A stretch of 64,000 bases of DNA. Source: Okeania sp. SIO2B3 (GTDB lineage Bacteria; Cyanobacteriota; Cyanobacteriia; Cyanobacteriales; Microcoleaceae). The position numbers and the translations under genes are program-made. The stretch spans positions 106,691 to 170,690 of the forward strand of contig NZ_JAAHGH010000007.1 of NCBI RefSeq assembly GCF_010672525.1, given 5' to 3'. The notes below the pieces were generated by a model. It worked only from the letters and a program-made list of their open reading frames with translations. It had not been told where the DNA came from and did not search any database. Positions 45,574 to 53,935 of this stretch are shown piece by piece (the first letter of the stretch is position 1; the number at the start of each line of letters is the position of its first letter).

Positions 45574-46428
45574 GATGACCCTAGTCTTTATGGTCGTTTT
45601 GACTTTGCTTATGATGGTGTTAACCCACCGAAGTTATTGGAATACAACGCTGATACGCCGACTGCTCTTCTAGAAACCAGTGTGGTGCAGTGGACTTGGT
45701 TGGAGGAAATGTTTCCCGAAGCGGATCAATTTAATTCTGTGCATGAAAAGTTATTGGCAGCTTTTGTGGAAATGAATGGTTTGGCAGGGGAGACTTTATA
45801 TTTCAGTTGTGAAAGAGAGACTTTGGAAGATTTAGGAACTGTTGAATATTTGCGAGATTTGGCAATTCAAGCAGGATTAAATACTCAGCATATTTATATA
45901 GATGATATTGGTTGGAGTGAAGATTTAGAAGTTTTTTGCGACCTGGATAATCAAATTATTCGTCATTTATTCAAGTTGTATCCTTGGGAATGGATGATGC
46001 GAGAAAAGTTCGGGAAATATCTATTATTAGAACCCATGAATTTAATCGAACCTGCTTGGAAATTAATTTGGAGTAATAAAGCTATTCTGCCAATTATTTG
46101 GGAATTTTTTCCAGACCATCCTAATTTATTGCCTGCCTATTTTGACTCGGTCAAATTATCTCATCCCTATCTAAGTAAACCAGTTTTTTCTAGAGAAGGT
46201 GGAAATATTACTGTTTATTTTGGAGATAGAGAATATCAAACCGAAGGAATATATGAAGATGAACCTTTAATTTATCAATCCTATTATCAATTGCCGAATT
46301 TTGATGGTTATTATCCTGTGATTGGTGCTTGGGTTATTGGTGGAGAAGCGGCTGGTATTTGTGTTAGGGAAGATAGAGAAATTGTCACTCAAGATTTAAG
46401 TAGATTTGTTCCTCATTATTTTACATGA
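45301..46428 (+). CDS. Glutathionylspermidine synthase-like (YgiC-type) ATP-grasp protein
   Basis: ATP-grasp fold ligase-like protein, 375 aa, the length of the YgiC/YjfC type that lacks the amidase domain of Gsp synthase. Conserved features: FDFAYDGVNPPKLLEYNADT (substrate/metal site), PTALLETSVVQW, EWMMREKFGKYLLLEPMNLI, NKAILPIIWEFFPDHPNLLPA, KPVFSREGGNI and GAWVIGGEAAGICVRED, all at the usual places. The true peptide or polyamine substrate of YgiC-type proteins is unsettled. The first 400 bases upstream and into the gene are duplicated. The DUF1190-like lipoprotein upstream is the expected partner. Confidence 0.87.
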   Translation: MKRINIEPRPNWQQKCEAVGFHFYNMYGEPYWDETACYYFTTSQINQLEAATQTLQELYIEAAERIIQENRFSQLSVPEQFAELCRQSWQRDDPSLYGRFDFAYDGVNPPKLLEYNADTPTALLETSVVQWTWLEEMFPEADQFNSVHEKLLAAFVEMNGLAGETLYFSCERETLEDLGTVEYLRDLAIQAGLNTQHIYIDDIGWSEDLEVFCDLDNQIIRHLFKLYPWEWMMREKFGKYLLLEPMNLIEPAWKLIWSNKAILPIIWEFFPDHPNLLPAYFDSVKLSHPYLSKPVFSREGGNITVYFGDREYQTEGIYEDEPLIYQSYYQLPNFDGYYPVIGAWVIGGEAAGICVREDREIVTQDLSRFVPHYFT

Positions 46429-46464
46429 ATAGTAAGCATTCAGCCGTTAGCTAGCCTCTTTCAA

Positions 46465-46843
46465 TCGACACTTCATAGTACTAACAGTTATTAGGTTTTA
46501 CCATTGCTACCAACAGCTTATGTAAGTCAATTGCCGTAGGAAACTTGATTTTACCGAAAAATTGTGGTTTAAAGCCTCCCCTTTTAAGGGGATAATAAAG
46601 AAAAATTTTCATGATTAGTCAATCCTCTTCTTTTCAAGGAGAGGTAATTGTTAATAATTAATAATTAATAATTAATTATTAATTATTAATTGTTGAATAT
46701 CGGGATTATACTGGTTGTAATTCAAGATGTTTCTGGTTAACCATAGTCCCCAATTATAGGTATGACGAGCTACACTAGCGTGTTTACCTAGTAAGGTTTT
46801 TGCTGGTTATTCGGCTCTAACTCAGTTTTGAATCCTAGTAGTG
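46465..46843 (-). pseudogene. tnpB 5' remnant split by a family F element
   Basis: On the minus strand the two parts 46465-46554 and 46698-46843 align with the first 75 or so codons of the tnpB at 5294-6559 (nucleotide blocks TTATTAGGTTTTACCATTGC, CATAGTCCCCAATTATAGG and GCGTGTTTACCTAGTAAGG). Frameshifting differences are present and the rest of the gene is missing. Confidence 0.82.
46555..46697 (-). mobile_element. TIR element, family F copy 5, inserted in tnpB remnant
   Basis: TTACCGAAAAATTGTGG to ATTAATTGTTGAA. Comparison with intact tnpB shows the target as TTTA/TATCGGG, consistent with insertion at TA with its duplication. Confidence 0.8.
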
Positions 46844-46995
46844 GACTGACACAGCTAAAATGGTGCGTTAGATGGGGAGATGGGGAGATAGGGAGAAAAA
46901 GACACCTAGAAACAAAAATAAGAGTGCACAGTTTATAGATAATTTAGAGATTATTGTAGATAATACCAGATGATAGACAACAGTTAAAAACCCTT
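46844..46995. other. Upstream region of the UPF0104 gene
   Basis: Holds a short GATGGGGA octamer run (46872-46892). Nothing else seen. Confidence 0.5.
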
Positions 46996-47973
46996 ATGAA
47001 ACGACTAATTTCTATAATTATCAGTTTACTTATTCTGACAGCTATTTATTGGAAAATTGATTTTGCTGGACTGATAAAAGTATTCCAGAATTCTCACCCT
47101 ATATGGATGGTAATCAGCGTTAGTATGATAGCACCATTGACAATGTTAACTGCTTGGCGGTTACAACAATTAATGCCAAAAAGAGGGAATAAATCATCAT
47201 CTTATGTAAATTTTGGAGAAGCAAATCAATTAATTTTAGCTGCCAGTGTATTAAATATGATATTGCCCTCAAAAATGGGAGATATTGTCAAAGCTTATTT
47301 TATGAAACAAAGAGGACATTTAGAAGGAAGTTTATCTTTATCTCTAGTGATATTTGAAAAGGCTTGTGATTTAGTTTCTTTGTTAATATGGTGTGCTTTT
47401 GGATTGATTGTTTATCCAGAAAAAGATTTATTATTTTGGGTGATGACTGCCGGAGTAACTTTGGGATTAATTATTGGATTATTATTATTATCTTCTCGCA
47501 AATTTACTAATATATTTTTTCAAATTGCGCGGAAAATAGCTCCGAAAAAAATCTATTCAAAGATTGATAATTTGGAGCATTCTTGGATAGAAATGCACAG
47601 ATATTTTTGGCACGACAAAGCACAATTAACGAAAATTGCTACTACTTCAATATTTATCTGGTTCGGACATTTATTACAAATTTGGTTTTTTACTCTAGCG
47701 TTAAATGTTTCGGTTCCACTTTTGGCAAGTTTAGCATTATCTCCCTTAGCAATTTTGGCTGGATTATTACCTTTAACTTTTGCTGGAGTTGGTACTCGTG
47801 ATGCTGCTTTTATTCTGTTTTATCAACCTTATTTTTCTACAGAAGTTGGGGCGGCTTTAGGATTACTTTGTACATCCCGTTATGTATTACCAGCAATTGC
47901 TGGTTTACCATTTTTCGGACAATATTTAATTGCTATGGAAAAAATGCAGAATATTTCATCAATTGATAATTGA
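46996..47973 (+). CDS. UPF0104/LPG-synthase-TM family membrane protein
   Basis: Integral membrane protein, 325 aa, seven or eight hydrophobic segments, of the YbhN/AglD/LPG-synthase transmembrane family (flippase-type). Conserved-looking positions: ILPSKMGDIVKAYFMKQRG (about residues 92-110), SLVIFEKACDLVSLLIW and LPLTFAGVGTRDAAFILFYQ (about 255-274), the last being a hallmark of the family. Such genes accompany surface glycan or lipid-linked sugar genes. A GT39-like gene lies downstream beyond a pseudogene, which fits. ATG start without a strong ribosome site. Confidence 0.82.
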   Translation: MKRLISIIISLLILTAIYWKIDFAGLIKVFQNSHPIWMVISVSMIAPLTMLTAWRLQQLMPKRGNKSSSYVNFGEANQLILAASVLNMILPSKMGDIVKAYFMKQRGHLEGSLSLSLVIFEKACDLVSLLIWCAFGLIVYPEKDLLFWVMTAGVTLGLIIGLLLLSSRKFTNIFFQIARKIAPKKIYSKIDNLEHSWIEMHRYFWHDKAQLTKIATTSIFIWFGHLLQIWFFTLALNVSVPLLASLALSPLAILAGLLPLTFAGVGTRDAAFILFYQPYFSTEVGAALGLLCTSRYVLPAIAGLPFFGQYLIAMEKMQNISSIDN

Positions 47974-48000
47974 TAATGGATAATTGATAATTAATGAACA

Positions 48001-48560
48001 GAGTTAGTAACTTCTGTTGCTGCTGTCCGTCAAGGTGCATTAACTTTGGCAGTTAGTGATATTATCGGAGGCAATACTTTTGATGTTTTATTTATAGCTT
48101 TTTCTGATTTTGCTTATCGCCGAGGTTCTATTTATAATGGTTTGACTAATTCTCAAAGTTTTTTCATTAATGGATAATTGATAATGGATAATTGATAATT
48201 ACCTCTGGTTAAAACCGTTACGGAATTGAATATAAGGAAACATTATTTCTTCTCTTGGTCGATTGGAGATGGCGAGGAGACCCGCTCTTATCAGAGCCGC
48301 TCCGCAACATATAAAGCGGAGCAAAACGCCATCTCTCGACCGCTTTTTTCCCCTTAAAAGGGTCGGGTTCAAGGCGCGAATTATTTAATTATTAATTATT
48401 AATTATTCGGTAATTTCTCTGACTATTTTGATGACTGGAATTTTGCTTTTGGGTTTGTTACCCCGTCAGGAATATGGTTTAGGAAAAATTGGCTTTGAGA
48501 GTTGGTTGATTTTGATATTATATCTAGGATAATTTTCGCTGTTGTTTGTTGGAATTTAGG
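48001..48560 (+). pseudogene. CaCA-type sodium/calcium exchanger remnant split by a family F element
   Basis: 48001-48166 reads [40 protein letters not shown] and [15 protein letters not shown], the second alpha-repeat region of the CaCA antiporter family. After the inserted element, from 48420, another frame reads SLTILMTGILLLGLLPRQEY, GLGKIGFESWLILILYLG, the C-terminus. The N-terminal half is absent; the break lies at the GATAATTGATAATT repeat near 47970-47995. Non-functional. Confidence 0.85.
48167..48419 (+). mobile_element. TIR element, family F copy 6
   Basis: ATTAATGGATAATTGATAAT, TTACCTCTGG, TCTTGGTCGATTGGAGATGG to TAATTATTCGGTAA. The middle has an inserted GCCGCTCCGCAAC...GCGGAGC hairpin flanked by GGCGAGGAGACCCGC. 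Confidence 0.75.
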
Positions 48561-50093
48561 ATGGAAATTATTAGAAATAAAAATTTTGATTTACCAGATT
48601 GGAAATTTTTCCTTGACAATCAAATACTGCCATATTTAATTATTGCTTTTGGGGTGTCTGTAAGGTTAGTTCAATATTTATCTAATCGTTCTCTTTGGGC
48701 GGATGAAGCGGTTTTGGCTTTGAATATTGTCAATCGTTCTTATTTGGAATTGCTCCAACCTTTGGATTATGACCAAGGTGCCCCAATTGGTTTTTTGATG
48801 GTAGAAAAATTGGCAGTTCAGATATTAGGGAATAATGAGTATGCTCTACGATTATTTCCTTTTATTTGTGGCGTAGGTTCCTTATTTGTATTTTATGAAT
48901 TAGCAAAAAAATGGATGACTAAATCTGCTATTCCTATAGGTTTACTTTTGTTTGCCAGTTTGGAATACTTAGTCTACTATTCTGCAGAAGTAAAACAATA
49001 TTCTAGTGATGTAGCGATCGCCCTCCTTTTATATCTACTATTACTACCTTTGGTCAAGGCAAAATTGAACTTTGATCAAATGATTAGATTTGGTTTGCTC
49101 GGAGCGATCGCTATTTGGTTTTCTCATCCTTCTATCTTTATTTTGGCAAGTATTGGTGGGAGTGCTTTACTAATTAATTTTTGGCAGAAAGACCTGAGTA
49201 AAGTCAAAAATTTATTACTCATTTATTCAGCTTGGGTTTTCAGTTTTGTCATCTTTTATTTTGTATCTCTGAGAAATTTAACTGGCAACGAAACTCTCAC
49301 AACTTCTTGGGGCGATGGTTTTCCTAGTTCCCCATTTGATATTGTTTGGATGTTTGATGCTTTTGGTAAATTTTTCTATAAACCTTTGGGTTTTACTAAA
49401 TGGATGGATGGATTAGCTATTATCCTTTTTTTAGTAGGTTGTATTTCTTGTTGGTTGAGCAGAAAAGAAATTTTATTGCTATTACTTTCTCCATTATTCG
49501 TAACTTTTCTAGCCTCCTTTTTACACCAATACCCATTTCGGAGTCGTCTAGTTTTATTTCTCACACCATTCGTAATTTTTCTCATCGCAGCAGGTGGAGG
49601 TTATATTCTGAGTAAACCTAAGTTTCGACCGATAAAAATTATTGGGATTTTCTTGGTTATTTTATTGTTATATAAACCTTTATCAAAAGCTATTGATTTG
49701 ATAGAAGACCCCATAACTTATTCAGAAATTAAACCTGTGCTGAGTTATATTCAAAAACATCAACAACCAGGGGATGTTTTATATATTTATCAACGAGGAA
49801 TATATCAATTTCAGTATTATGCAGAAAAATATGGTTATCAAGAGGGAGATTATATTATTGGAGTGGATGACTTAGATAAATATGATGGTCAAGAATTATC
49901 AATTGCCGAAATGACTAGATATGAAAAAGACTTAGATAAACTTCGGGGGAATAAAAGAGTTTGGTTATTATTTTCTCATACTCATATTCCCGCAGAAAGG
50001 AGATTTTTAAATTATTATTTGAATGAAATTGGTCTCAGAATAGATACTTTTGAAAAGCCAGGGTCTTATGTATATTTATATGATTTGAGTTGA
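48561..50093 (+). CDS. GT39/ArnT-like membrane glycosyltransferase
   Basis: GT-C superfamily integral-membrane transferase using a lipid-phosphate sugar donor; 510 aa from ATG 48561 (MEIIRNKNFD), with TTTAGG just upstream. The first extracytoplasmic loop has SLWADEAVLALNIVNRSYLE, whose Asp-Glu is the usual catalytic/metal site of GT39. About eleven hydrophobic segments follow, then a C-terminal soluble domain (SYIQKHQQPGDVLYIYQRGI). The pattern matches 'dolichyl-phosphate-mannose-protein mannosyltransferase'-annotated cyanobacterial proteins; acceptor and sugar are unknown. Confidence 0.8.
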   Translation: MEIIRNKNFDLPDWKFFLDNQILPYLIIAFGVSVRLVQYLSNRSLWADEAVLALNIVNRSYLELLQPLDYDQGAPIGFLMVEKLAVQILGNNEYALRLFPFICGVGSLFVFYELAKKWMTKSAIPIGLLLFASLEYLVYYSAEVKQYSSDVAIALLLYLLLLPLVKAKLNFDQMIRFGLLGAIAIWFSHPSIFILASIGGSALLINFWQKDLSKVKNLLLIYSAWVFSFVIFYFVSLRNLTGNETLTTSWGDGFPSSPFDIVWMFDAFGKFFYKPLGFTKWMDGLAIILFLVGCISCWLSRKEILLLLLSPLFVTFLASFLHQYPFRSRLVLFLTPFVIFLIAAGGGYILSKPKFRPIKIIGIFLVILLLYKPLSKAIDLIEDPITYSEIKPVLSYIQKHQQPGDVLYIYQRGIYQFQYYAEKYGYQEGDYIIGVDDLDKYDGQELSIAEMTRYEKDLDKLRGNKRVWLLFSHTHIPAERRFLNYYLNEIGLRIDTFEKPGSYVYLYDLS

Positions 50094-50246
50094 GGTCTGG
50101 CTAAATAGGTTGTGATATTTTGTTTTTTTCGCAAATCATTTCTACAACCTGAAGGTTATAGCTGCCGCTAGGCTCCGCCAACGCGTTTCTATGGGAAGTA
50201 AAGCGGAATGTGGCTTCTATCACTCAGAAACGATACAATTTTTTTT

Positions 50247-50640
50247 GTTGAATAAAAAGTCATGCGTATAGGCAAGTTACCCCATTTAATACTTACGATA
50301 TCAGAAAAATTGTGAGGATGCAACCTCAAATCCTTTGACGCGCTAGGAGCTTAAGAAAATGAAGAGGTTCGTGGTTCTCGAATGAAGAAGGATTAATGGC
50401 AAGATTTGATGAGGTAAAAGCCTGCATTTTTATCAGATGTTCATTTTATGAACATCTTTGTGATATTGCTCTTGGAAAAAAAATCCTGTATCAGAGTGAT
50501 CGCCCTGTTACTAGGAAAAAGGAGTTGAATAAAAAGTCATGCGTATAGGCAAGTTACCCCATTCAATACTTACGATATCAGAAAAATTGTGAGGATGCAA
50601 CCTCAAATCCTTTGACGCGCTATTAGCTTCAGAAAATGAA
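50247..50640 (+). repeat. 116 bp direct repeat, two copies
   Basis: 50247-50362 and 50524-50640 are near-identical (start GTTGAATAAAAAGTCATGCG, end AAAATGAAG), 277 bases apart. The intervening bases show no gene. The second copy ends 18 bases before the left end of the tnpB element. Confidence 0.85.
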
Positions 50641-50760
50641 GATGTTTTTATCTAATGTTGGCATTTATACCCGCGCTCTCCCGAAGGGGAGCGTCGGGAT
50701 GAATGCCAACCCATGCTATAATAATAAAACTACGAGCGTGTTAGTAATAGGTCGAAAACA

Positions 50761-52053
50761 TTGAAAGCTAGATATAAATATCGTATCTACCCTAACCATA
50801 TTCAAATCAAGAAACTAAATCAATTGTTTGGTTGTTGTCGGTATGTTTGGAACCAAAGTTTAGCACATTGCAATCAACTGTATGTTAACGGAGCTAAAAG
50901 ACCAAGCTATGTTGATTTAACCAAACAATTCATAACACAAGCCAAGAAAGAATTGCTTTGGTTGAAAGAAGTAGCCTCTACTCCATTACAACAATTATTA
51001 AAAGATTTAGACCAAGCTTACAAAAACTTCTTTAATAGTTGTACTGGTAAAAGGAAAGGAGTCAAAGCAAGACCGCCTAAATTCAAGAGTAGAAAGTCAA
51101 AGCAAACTGCCAGATTTGTAGGTGCTAATTACCAGATTAATCAAGATAAAATCTATCTACCAAAAGTAGGTAAAATCAAAATAGTTTGGTCAAGGCCATT
51201 AGCTAGTCAGCCTACATCTCTGACTATAATTAAAGATTCAGCTAACCGCTATTTTGCTAGTTTTGTAGTAGAAATTAGTCCTGAATCTCTGCCTAAAACT
51301 GATAATTCAATCGGAATAGACTTAGGCATTTCAAAATTTGCAACATTGAGCAGTGGGGAGAAAATATTAGCTCCCAAGCCTCTTAAAAAGAGCTTGAAAA
51401 AGTTAGCTAAGTTTCAAAGAAAGTTTGCCAAAACTGAGTCAGGTAGTAACCTATACGAAAGACGCAGGCTGAAAATAGCTAGACTACACGCCAAAATTAA
51501 GGATATTCGTACAGATTTTCTACACAAATTGTCTACTAATTTAGTTAGAAAATATGACATAATTGTATTAGAAGACTTGAATGTTTCTGGCATGATTCGT
51601 AATCGCAAGTTAGCTAAGGCAATTAGTGATTTAGGATGGCGACAATTCCGAACTTTAACAGAGGCAAAATGTGAGAAATATGGTCGTGAGTTTAGGGTAA
51701 TTAACCGTTGGGAACCGACAAGTCAAAAATGCAGTTGTTGTGGTTTCCGTGGTGGCAAAAAAGAATTAAATGTTAGAGAATGGACTTGTCTCAATTGTGG
51801 TACGTTTCACGATAGAGATGTCAATGCTGCACTGAATATTCTAGAAGTTGTTCAACCAAAAAACAAAGCTGAAACACTCAAAGAAACAGTAGCAGAAAAT
51901 CCTGTACAACTATCACTTTTTGATATCGTCGCGGGCGGGCAGCCCGAGACGTTAAACAAGACGAGGAGCCGACGTAATTCTAACCGTAAAAAGGTAGTTG
52001 ATGGCAATGAGTCGTCTACCCACCCTGAGTCAATTCAACTTCGGTTGTCCTGA
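50761..52053 (+). CDS. tnpB: TnpB (OrfB, IS605 family), RNA-guided nuclease type
   Basis: Programmable nuclease of IS200/IS605 elements, ancestor-like to Cas12. 430 aa with an uninterrupted frame from TTG 50761 (KARYKYRIYPNHIQIKKLNQ, the normal N-terminus). RuvC-I Asp in NSIGIDLGISKFATL, RuvC-II Glu in VLEDLNVSGMIRNRKLA, zinc finger CSCCG and CLNCG, RuvC-III Asp in FHDRDVNAALNIL: all catalytic residues are present. The C-terminal tail (GGQPETLNKTRSRRN) overlaps a GC hairpin (CGGGC-GGCA-GCCCG near 51931) where the omega RNA scaffold is expected. This is the functional counterpart of the remnants at 5294 and 46465. Confidence 0.9.
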   Translation: MKARYKYRIYPNHIQIKKLNQLFGCCRYVWNQSLAHCNQLYVNGAKRPSYVDLTKQFITQAKKELLWLKEVASTPLQQLLKDLDQAYKNFFNSCTGKRKGVKARPPKFKSRKSKQTARFVGANYQINQDKIYLPKVGKIKIVWSRPLASQPTSLTIIKDSANRYFASFVVEISPESLPKTDNSIGIDLGISKFATLSSGEKILAPKPLKKSLKKLAKFQRKFAKTESGSNLYERRRLKIARLHAKIKDIRTDFLHKLSTNLVRKYDIIVLEDLNVSGMIRNRKLAKAISDLGWRQFRTLTEAKCEKYGREFRVINRWEPTSQKCSCCGFRGGKKELNVREWTCLNCGTFHDRDVNAALNILEVVQPKNKAETLKETVAENPVQLSLFDIVAGGQPETLNKTRSRRNSNRKKVVDGNESSTHPESIQLRLS

Positions 52054-52059
52054 TGGATG

Positions 52060-52103
52060 GGAATCCCGCGCTCTCCCGTAGGGGAGCGTCGGGAGGATGT
52101 CAA
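52060..52103 (+). ncRNA. Predicted 3' part of TnpB omega RNA / element right end
   Basis: Hairpin CCGCGCTCTCCC-GTAG-GGGAGCG followed by GGATGTC. In this family the omega RNA runs from the end of tnpB through the right end and its guide is the flanking DNA just after it (here AAAATAACTATCTAAACTAT). Prediction from family knowledge only. Confidence 0.4.
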
Positions 52104-52200
52104 AATAACTATCTAAACTATAGTGAGTGAGTTTTGCTTTTGCTCCTACAGAGGTATTTCCTGTTAGTAGTAGAGAAACTACATCGTTACGGTGGGGGTG
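52102..52200 (-). pseudogene. 99 bp duplicated fragment of the HAD phosphatase gene
   Basis: 52102-52200 aligns without gaps to 53338-53436 inside the HAD gene at roughly 90% identity, including TTTTGCTTTTGCTCCTACAG and GGTATTTCCTGTTAGTA. It begins exactly at the right end of the tnpB element. Confidence 0.88.
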
Positions 52201-52298
52201 TCAGTTCGACAATCCCCTACTTCCCCTCCTGGCTCCCCTCCTGGGAGGGGCGGGGGTGGGTTAACTTCCGACTTCTGACTTCTGACTTCGTTAGCAGA
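52201..52298. repeat. P element and (ACTTCTG)n
   Basis: CTCCCCTCCTGGGAGGGG with the GGGGTGGGTTAA tail (52231-52263), then CCGACTTCTGACTTCTGAC heptamers ending CTTCGTTA, the complement of the start of family H. Confidence 0.8.
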
Positions 52299-52880
52299 TT
52301 AGGACATGAATCGATGCACCCACATATTTTTGTAACTAGAGTCTAACTCCCCTTGGTTGTAGATACTTTGAGCATCTCCATAACTGCTGCTGGCAACACA
52401 AGCTGCATAGATACAATAGCTGGAATAATAGCCATCGTAGAAATTCCCTCCCAGATCGTAACTCCAGCTAGGTGCATCGAATTCACTCCAGGGGTCTTTG
52501 ACCTCAAACTTATAACTATTGTTTTGAGTATCGATTTCCAGACCTGAGAGGCAAATCACATGACCTGAATGAGTTAACCAACCATGGGTAATCAGAAAAT
52601 CTCCCTCTTCCAGCCAGATCTTTGCATCATCAAGGCAAGCATTCAGATGCAATTCATAATTAACCGGAAATTGACGAATCACATCGGCCATTACTTGCGG
52701 ATCGCCAGGACTGCCGATGGCTTCCAACTGCTGACGAATATCTTCAATATTTGGGTCATCAACAGCCATAGCAATACAGGTACTCTGGCAAGTGTAGGAA
52801 TCGGGTTGGCTGAGATTAAGAACTTTAAGTTTGGTATGGTAATCCCGAATAGCATTCATGGTTTCAGGACTTGCTGGCAT
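52299..52880 (-). CDS. C39-like papain-fold peptidase domain protein
   Basis: Probable cysteine peptidase or peptidase-like protein of the C39_2 type, 193 aa, no signal peptide. The catalytic-type Cys31 lies in SYTCQSTCIAMAV (pattern TCxxTxxxMA), His in LTHSGHVICLSGL (about 104-116) and Asp/Trp in FEVKDPWSEFD (about 129-139), in the right order and spacing for the family. A second Cys (Cys35) is nearby. The C-terminal part is rich in Ser/Tyr/Gly (NFYDGYYSSYCIYAACVASS). ATG 52880 with AGGAGG upstream (52891-52896 region). No transporter is adjacent, so it is not an obvious bacteriocin exporter part. Confidence 0.72.
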   Translation of the reverse strand: MPASPETMNAIRDYHTKLKVLNLSQPDSYTCQSTCIAMAVDDPNIEDIRQQLEAIGSPGDPQVMADVIRQFPVNYELHLNACLDDAKIWLEEGDFLITHGWLTHSGHVICLSGLEIDTQNNSYKFEVKDPWSEFDAPSWSYDLGGNFYDGYYSSYCIYAACVASSSYGDAQSIYNQGELDSSYKNMWVHRFMS

Positions 52881-53043
52881 AGTTTAACCTCCTAAGTTTA
52901 AATTTTAGTTGGACGAAAGCTAAAACCATAATTATTCTGTAACAAAACAGAAAATTGGGTTTTTATCAAACTGAGTTTGCAATTAAGACGATTCTTAAAT
53001 ATTATTTCTGACAAATTTATTATAACCGGGAAAAAAGCAGGTT

Positions 53044-53739
53044 TTAACTATTCCCTAAACCTATTTTGTTGGTGAAAATATCCGGTGTTGGCAAGGAAGA
53101 TATGGCCCACCAAGGATTATGTTGTTGTAACTCCTCCAAGTTATAGGAACCAGTAGCAACAGCAATGGACCTAGCACCAATGGCCTGACAACAACTTATA
53201 TCATGGGGGGTATCTCCAATCACATAAACTTTTTCTAAGTTAATTTCTCCGACTAATTCTTGGGCACTGGTTAACGCTTGACGAGCGATCGCTTTTCTAT
53301 CTGCTACTGTATCTGAAAATCCGCCCTGGGTAAAACTAAAATAATTATTTAAACCATAATGAGTAAGTTTTGCTTTTGCTCCTACAGAGGTATTTCCTGT
53401 TAGTAATAGAGAAATTACATCGTTACGGTTGGGGTGTAAATGAGAGAGAATTTCTTTGACTCCCTGTAATATTGCCCCTTGTTTTCTAGTAAGACTTTGA
53501 GGTAGGTATTCACTATAAACTTGTAATAATTGGTCTATTTTGCCATCATTGGGAGTAATACCCCCTAATTCTAAAATTTGAGCTGCTAGTAAGCGATCTG
53601 TTGCTCCTGCTGTGTTGAGTTGTGATAAATCTATCTCTTTGCCAATTATTTTTCTAGCAGCATCTTCTAGGGCAAAAATACCTGCTCTACCAGTGGTTAA
53701 TAATGTTCCATCAATATCCCAAAATAGTATTGTAGTCAT
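53044..53739 (-). CDS. HAD-superfamily phosphatase
   Basis: Haloacid-dehalogenase-like phosphatase, 231 aa, cytosolic, small-molecule phosphoester substrate unknown. Motif I FWDIDGTLLTTG (nucleophile Asp at residue 8 and acid/base Asp at 10), a helical cap (about 17-90), motif II SLLLTGNTSVGAK, the motif III Lys region and motif IV VYVIGDTPHDISCCQAIGAR. All key residues are intact. A 99 bp part of the gene is duplicated at 52102-52200 next to the tnpB element. Confidence 0.88.
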   Translation of the reverse strand: MTTILFWDIDGTLLTTGRAGIFALEDAARKIIGKEIDLSQLNTAGATDRLLAAQILELGGITPNDGKIDQLLQVYSEYLPQSLTRKQGAILQGVKEILSHLHPNRNDVISLLLTGNTSVGAKAKLTHYGLNNYFSFTQGGFSDTVADRKAIARQALTSAQELVGEINLEKVYVIGDTPHDISCCQAIGARSIAVATGSYNLEELQQHNPWWAISSLPTPDIFTNKIGLGNS

Positions 53740-53935
53740 TTTGATTCAGAGTAACTGGTTAATTGTTTAGAAATTAATAAATATTTCGTACTTTTAGCTA
53801 TTATTTTATCCTTAAAGTATTTCCTTTCTCACCCATGTACGAATATTCTATCTTTTCTTACTTTTAAACTTTTGAATTTTGCCTACGGAAAGCGCTGTAT
53901 TACTCATTATTTGAACTATTCAACTGCACATAATA

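Larger units (their letters stand above)
50658..52103 (+). mobile_element. Intact IS605-type element carrying only tnpB
   Basis: Left end: inverted TTGGCATT (50658-50665) / AATGCCAA (50702-50709) enclosing CCCGCGCTCTCCC-GAAG-GGGAGCGTCGGG. Right end: GGGAATCCCGCGCTCTCCC and GGGGAGCGTCGGGAGGATG up to GTC at 52101. Both ends share the same GC hairpin. A TATAAT at 50718 precedes tnpB. There is no tnpA, so the element would need one in trans. Confidence 0.75.

Noticed and set aside
52299-52880. Bacteriocin-processing C39 exporter
   Set aside because: Only a stand-alone peptidase domain is present; there is no ABC transporter fusion or double-glycine precursor nearby.
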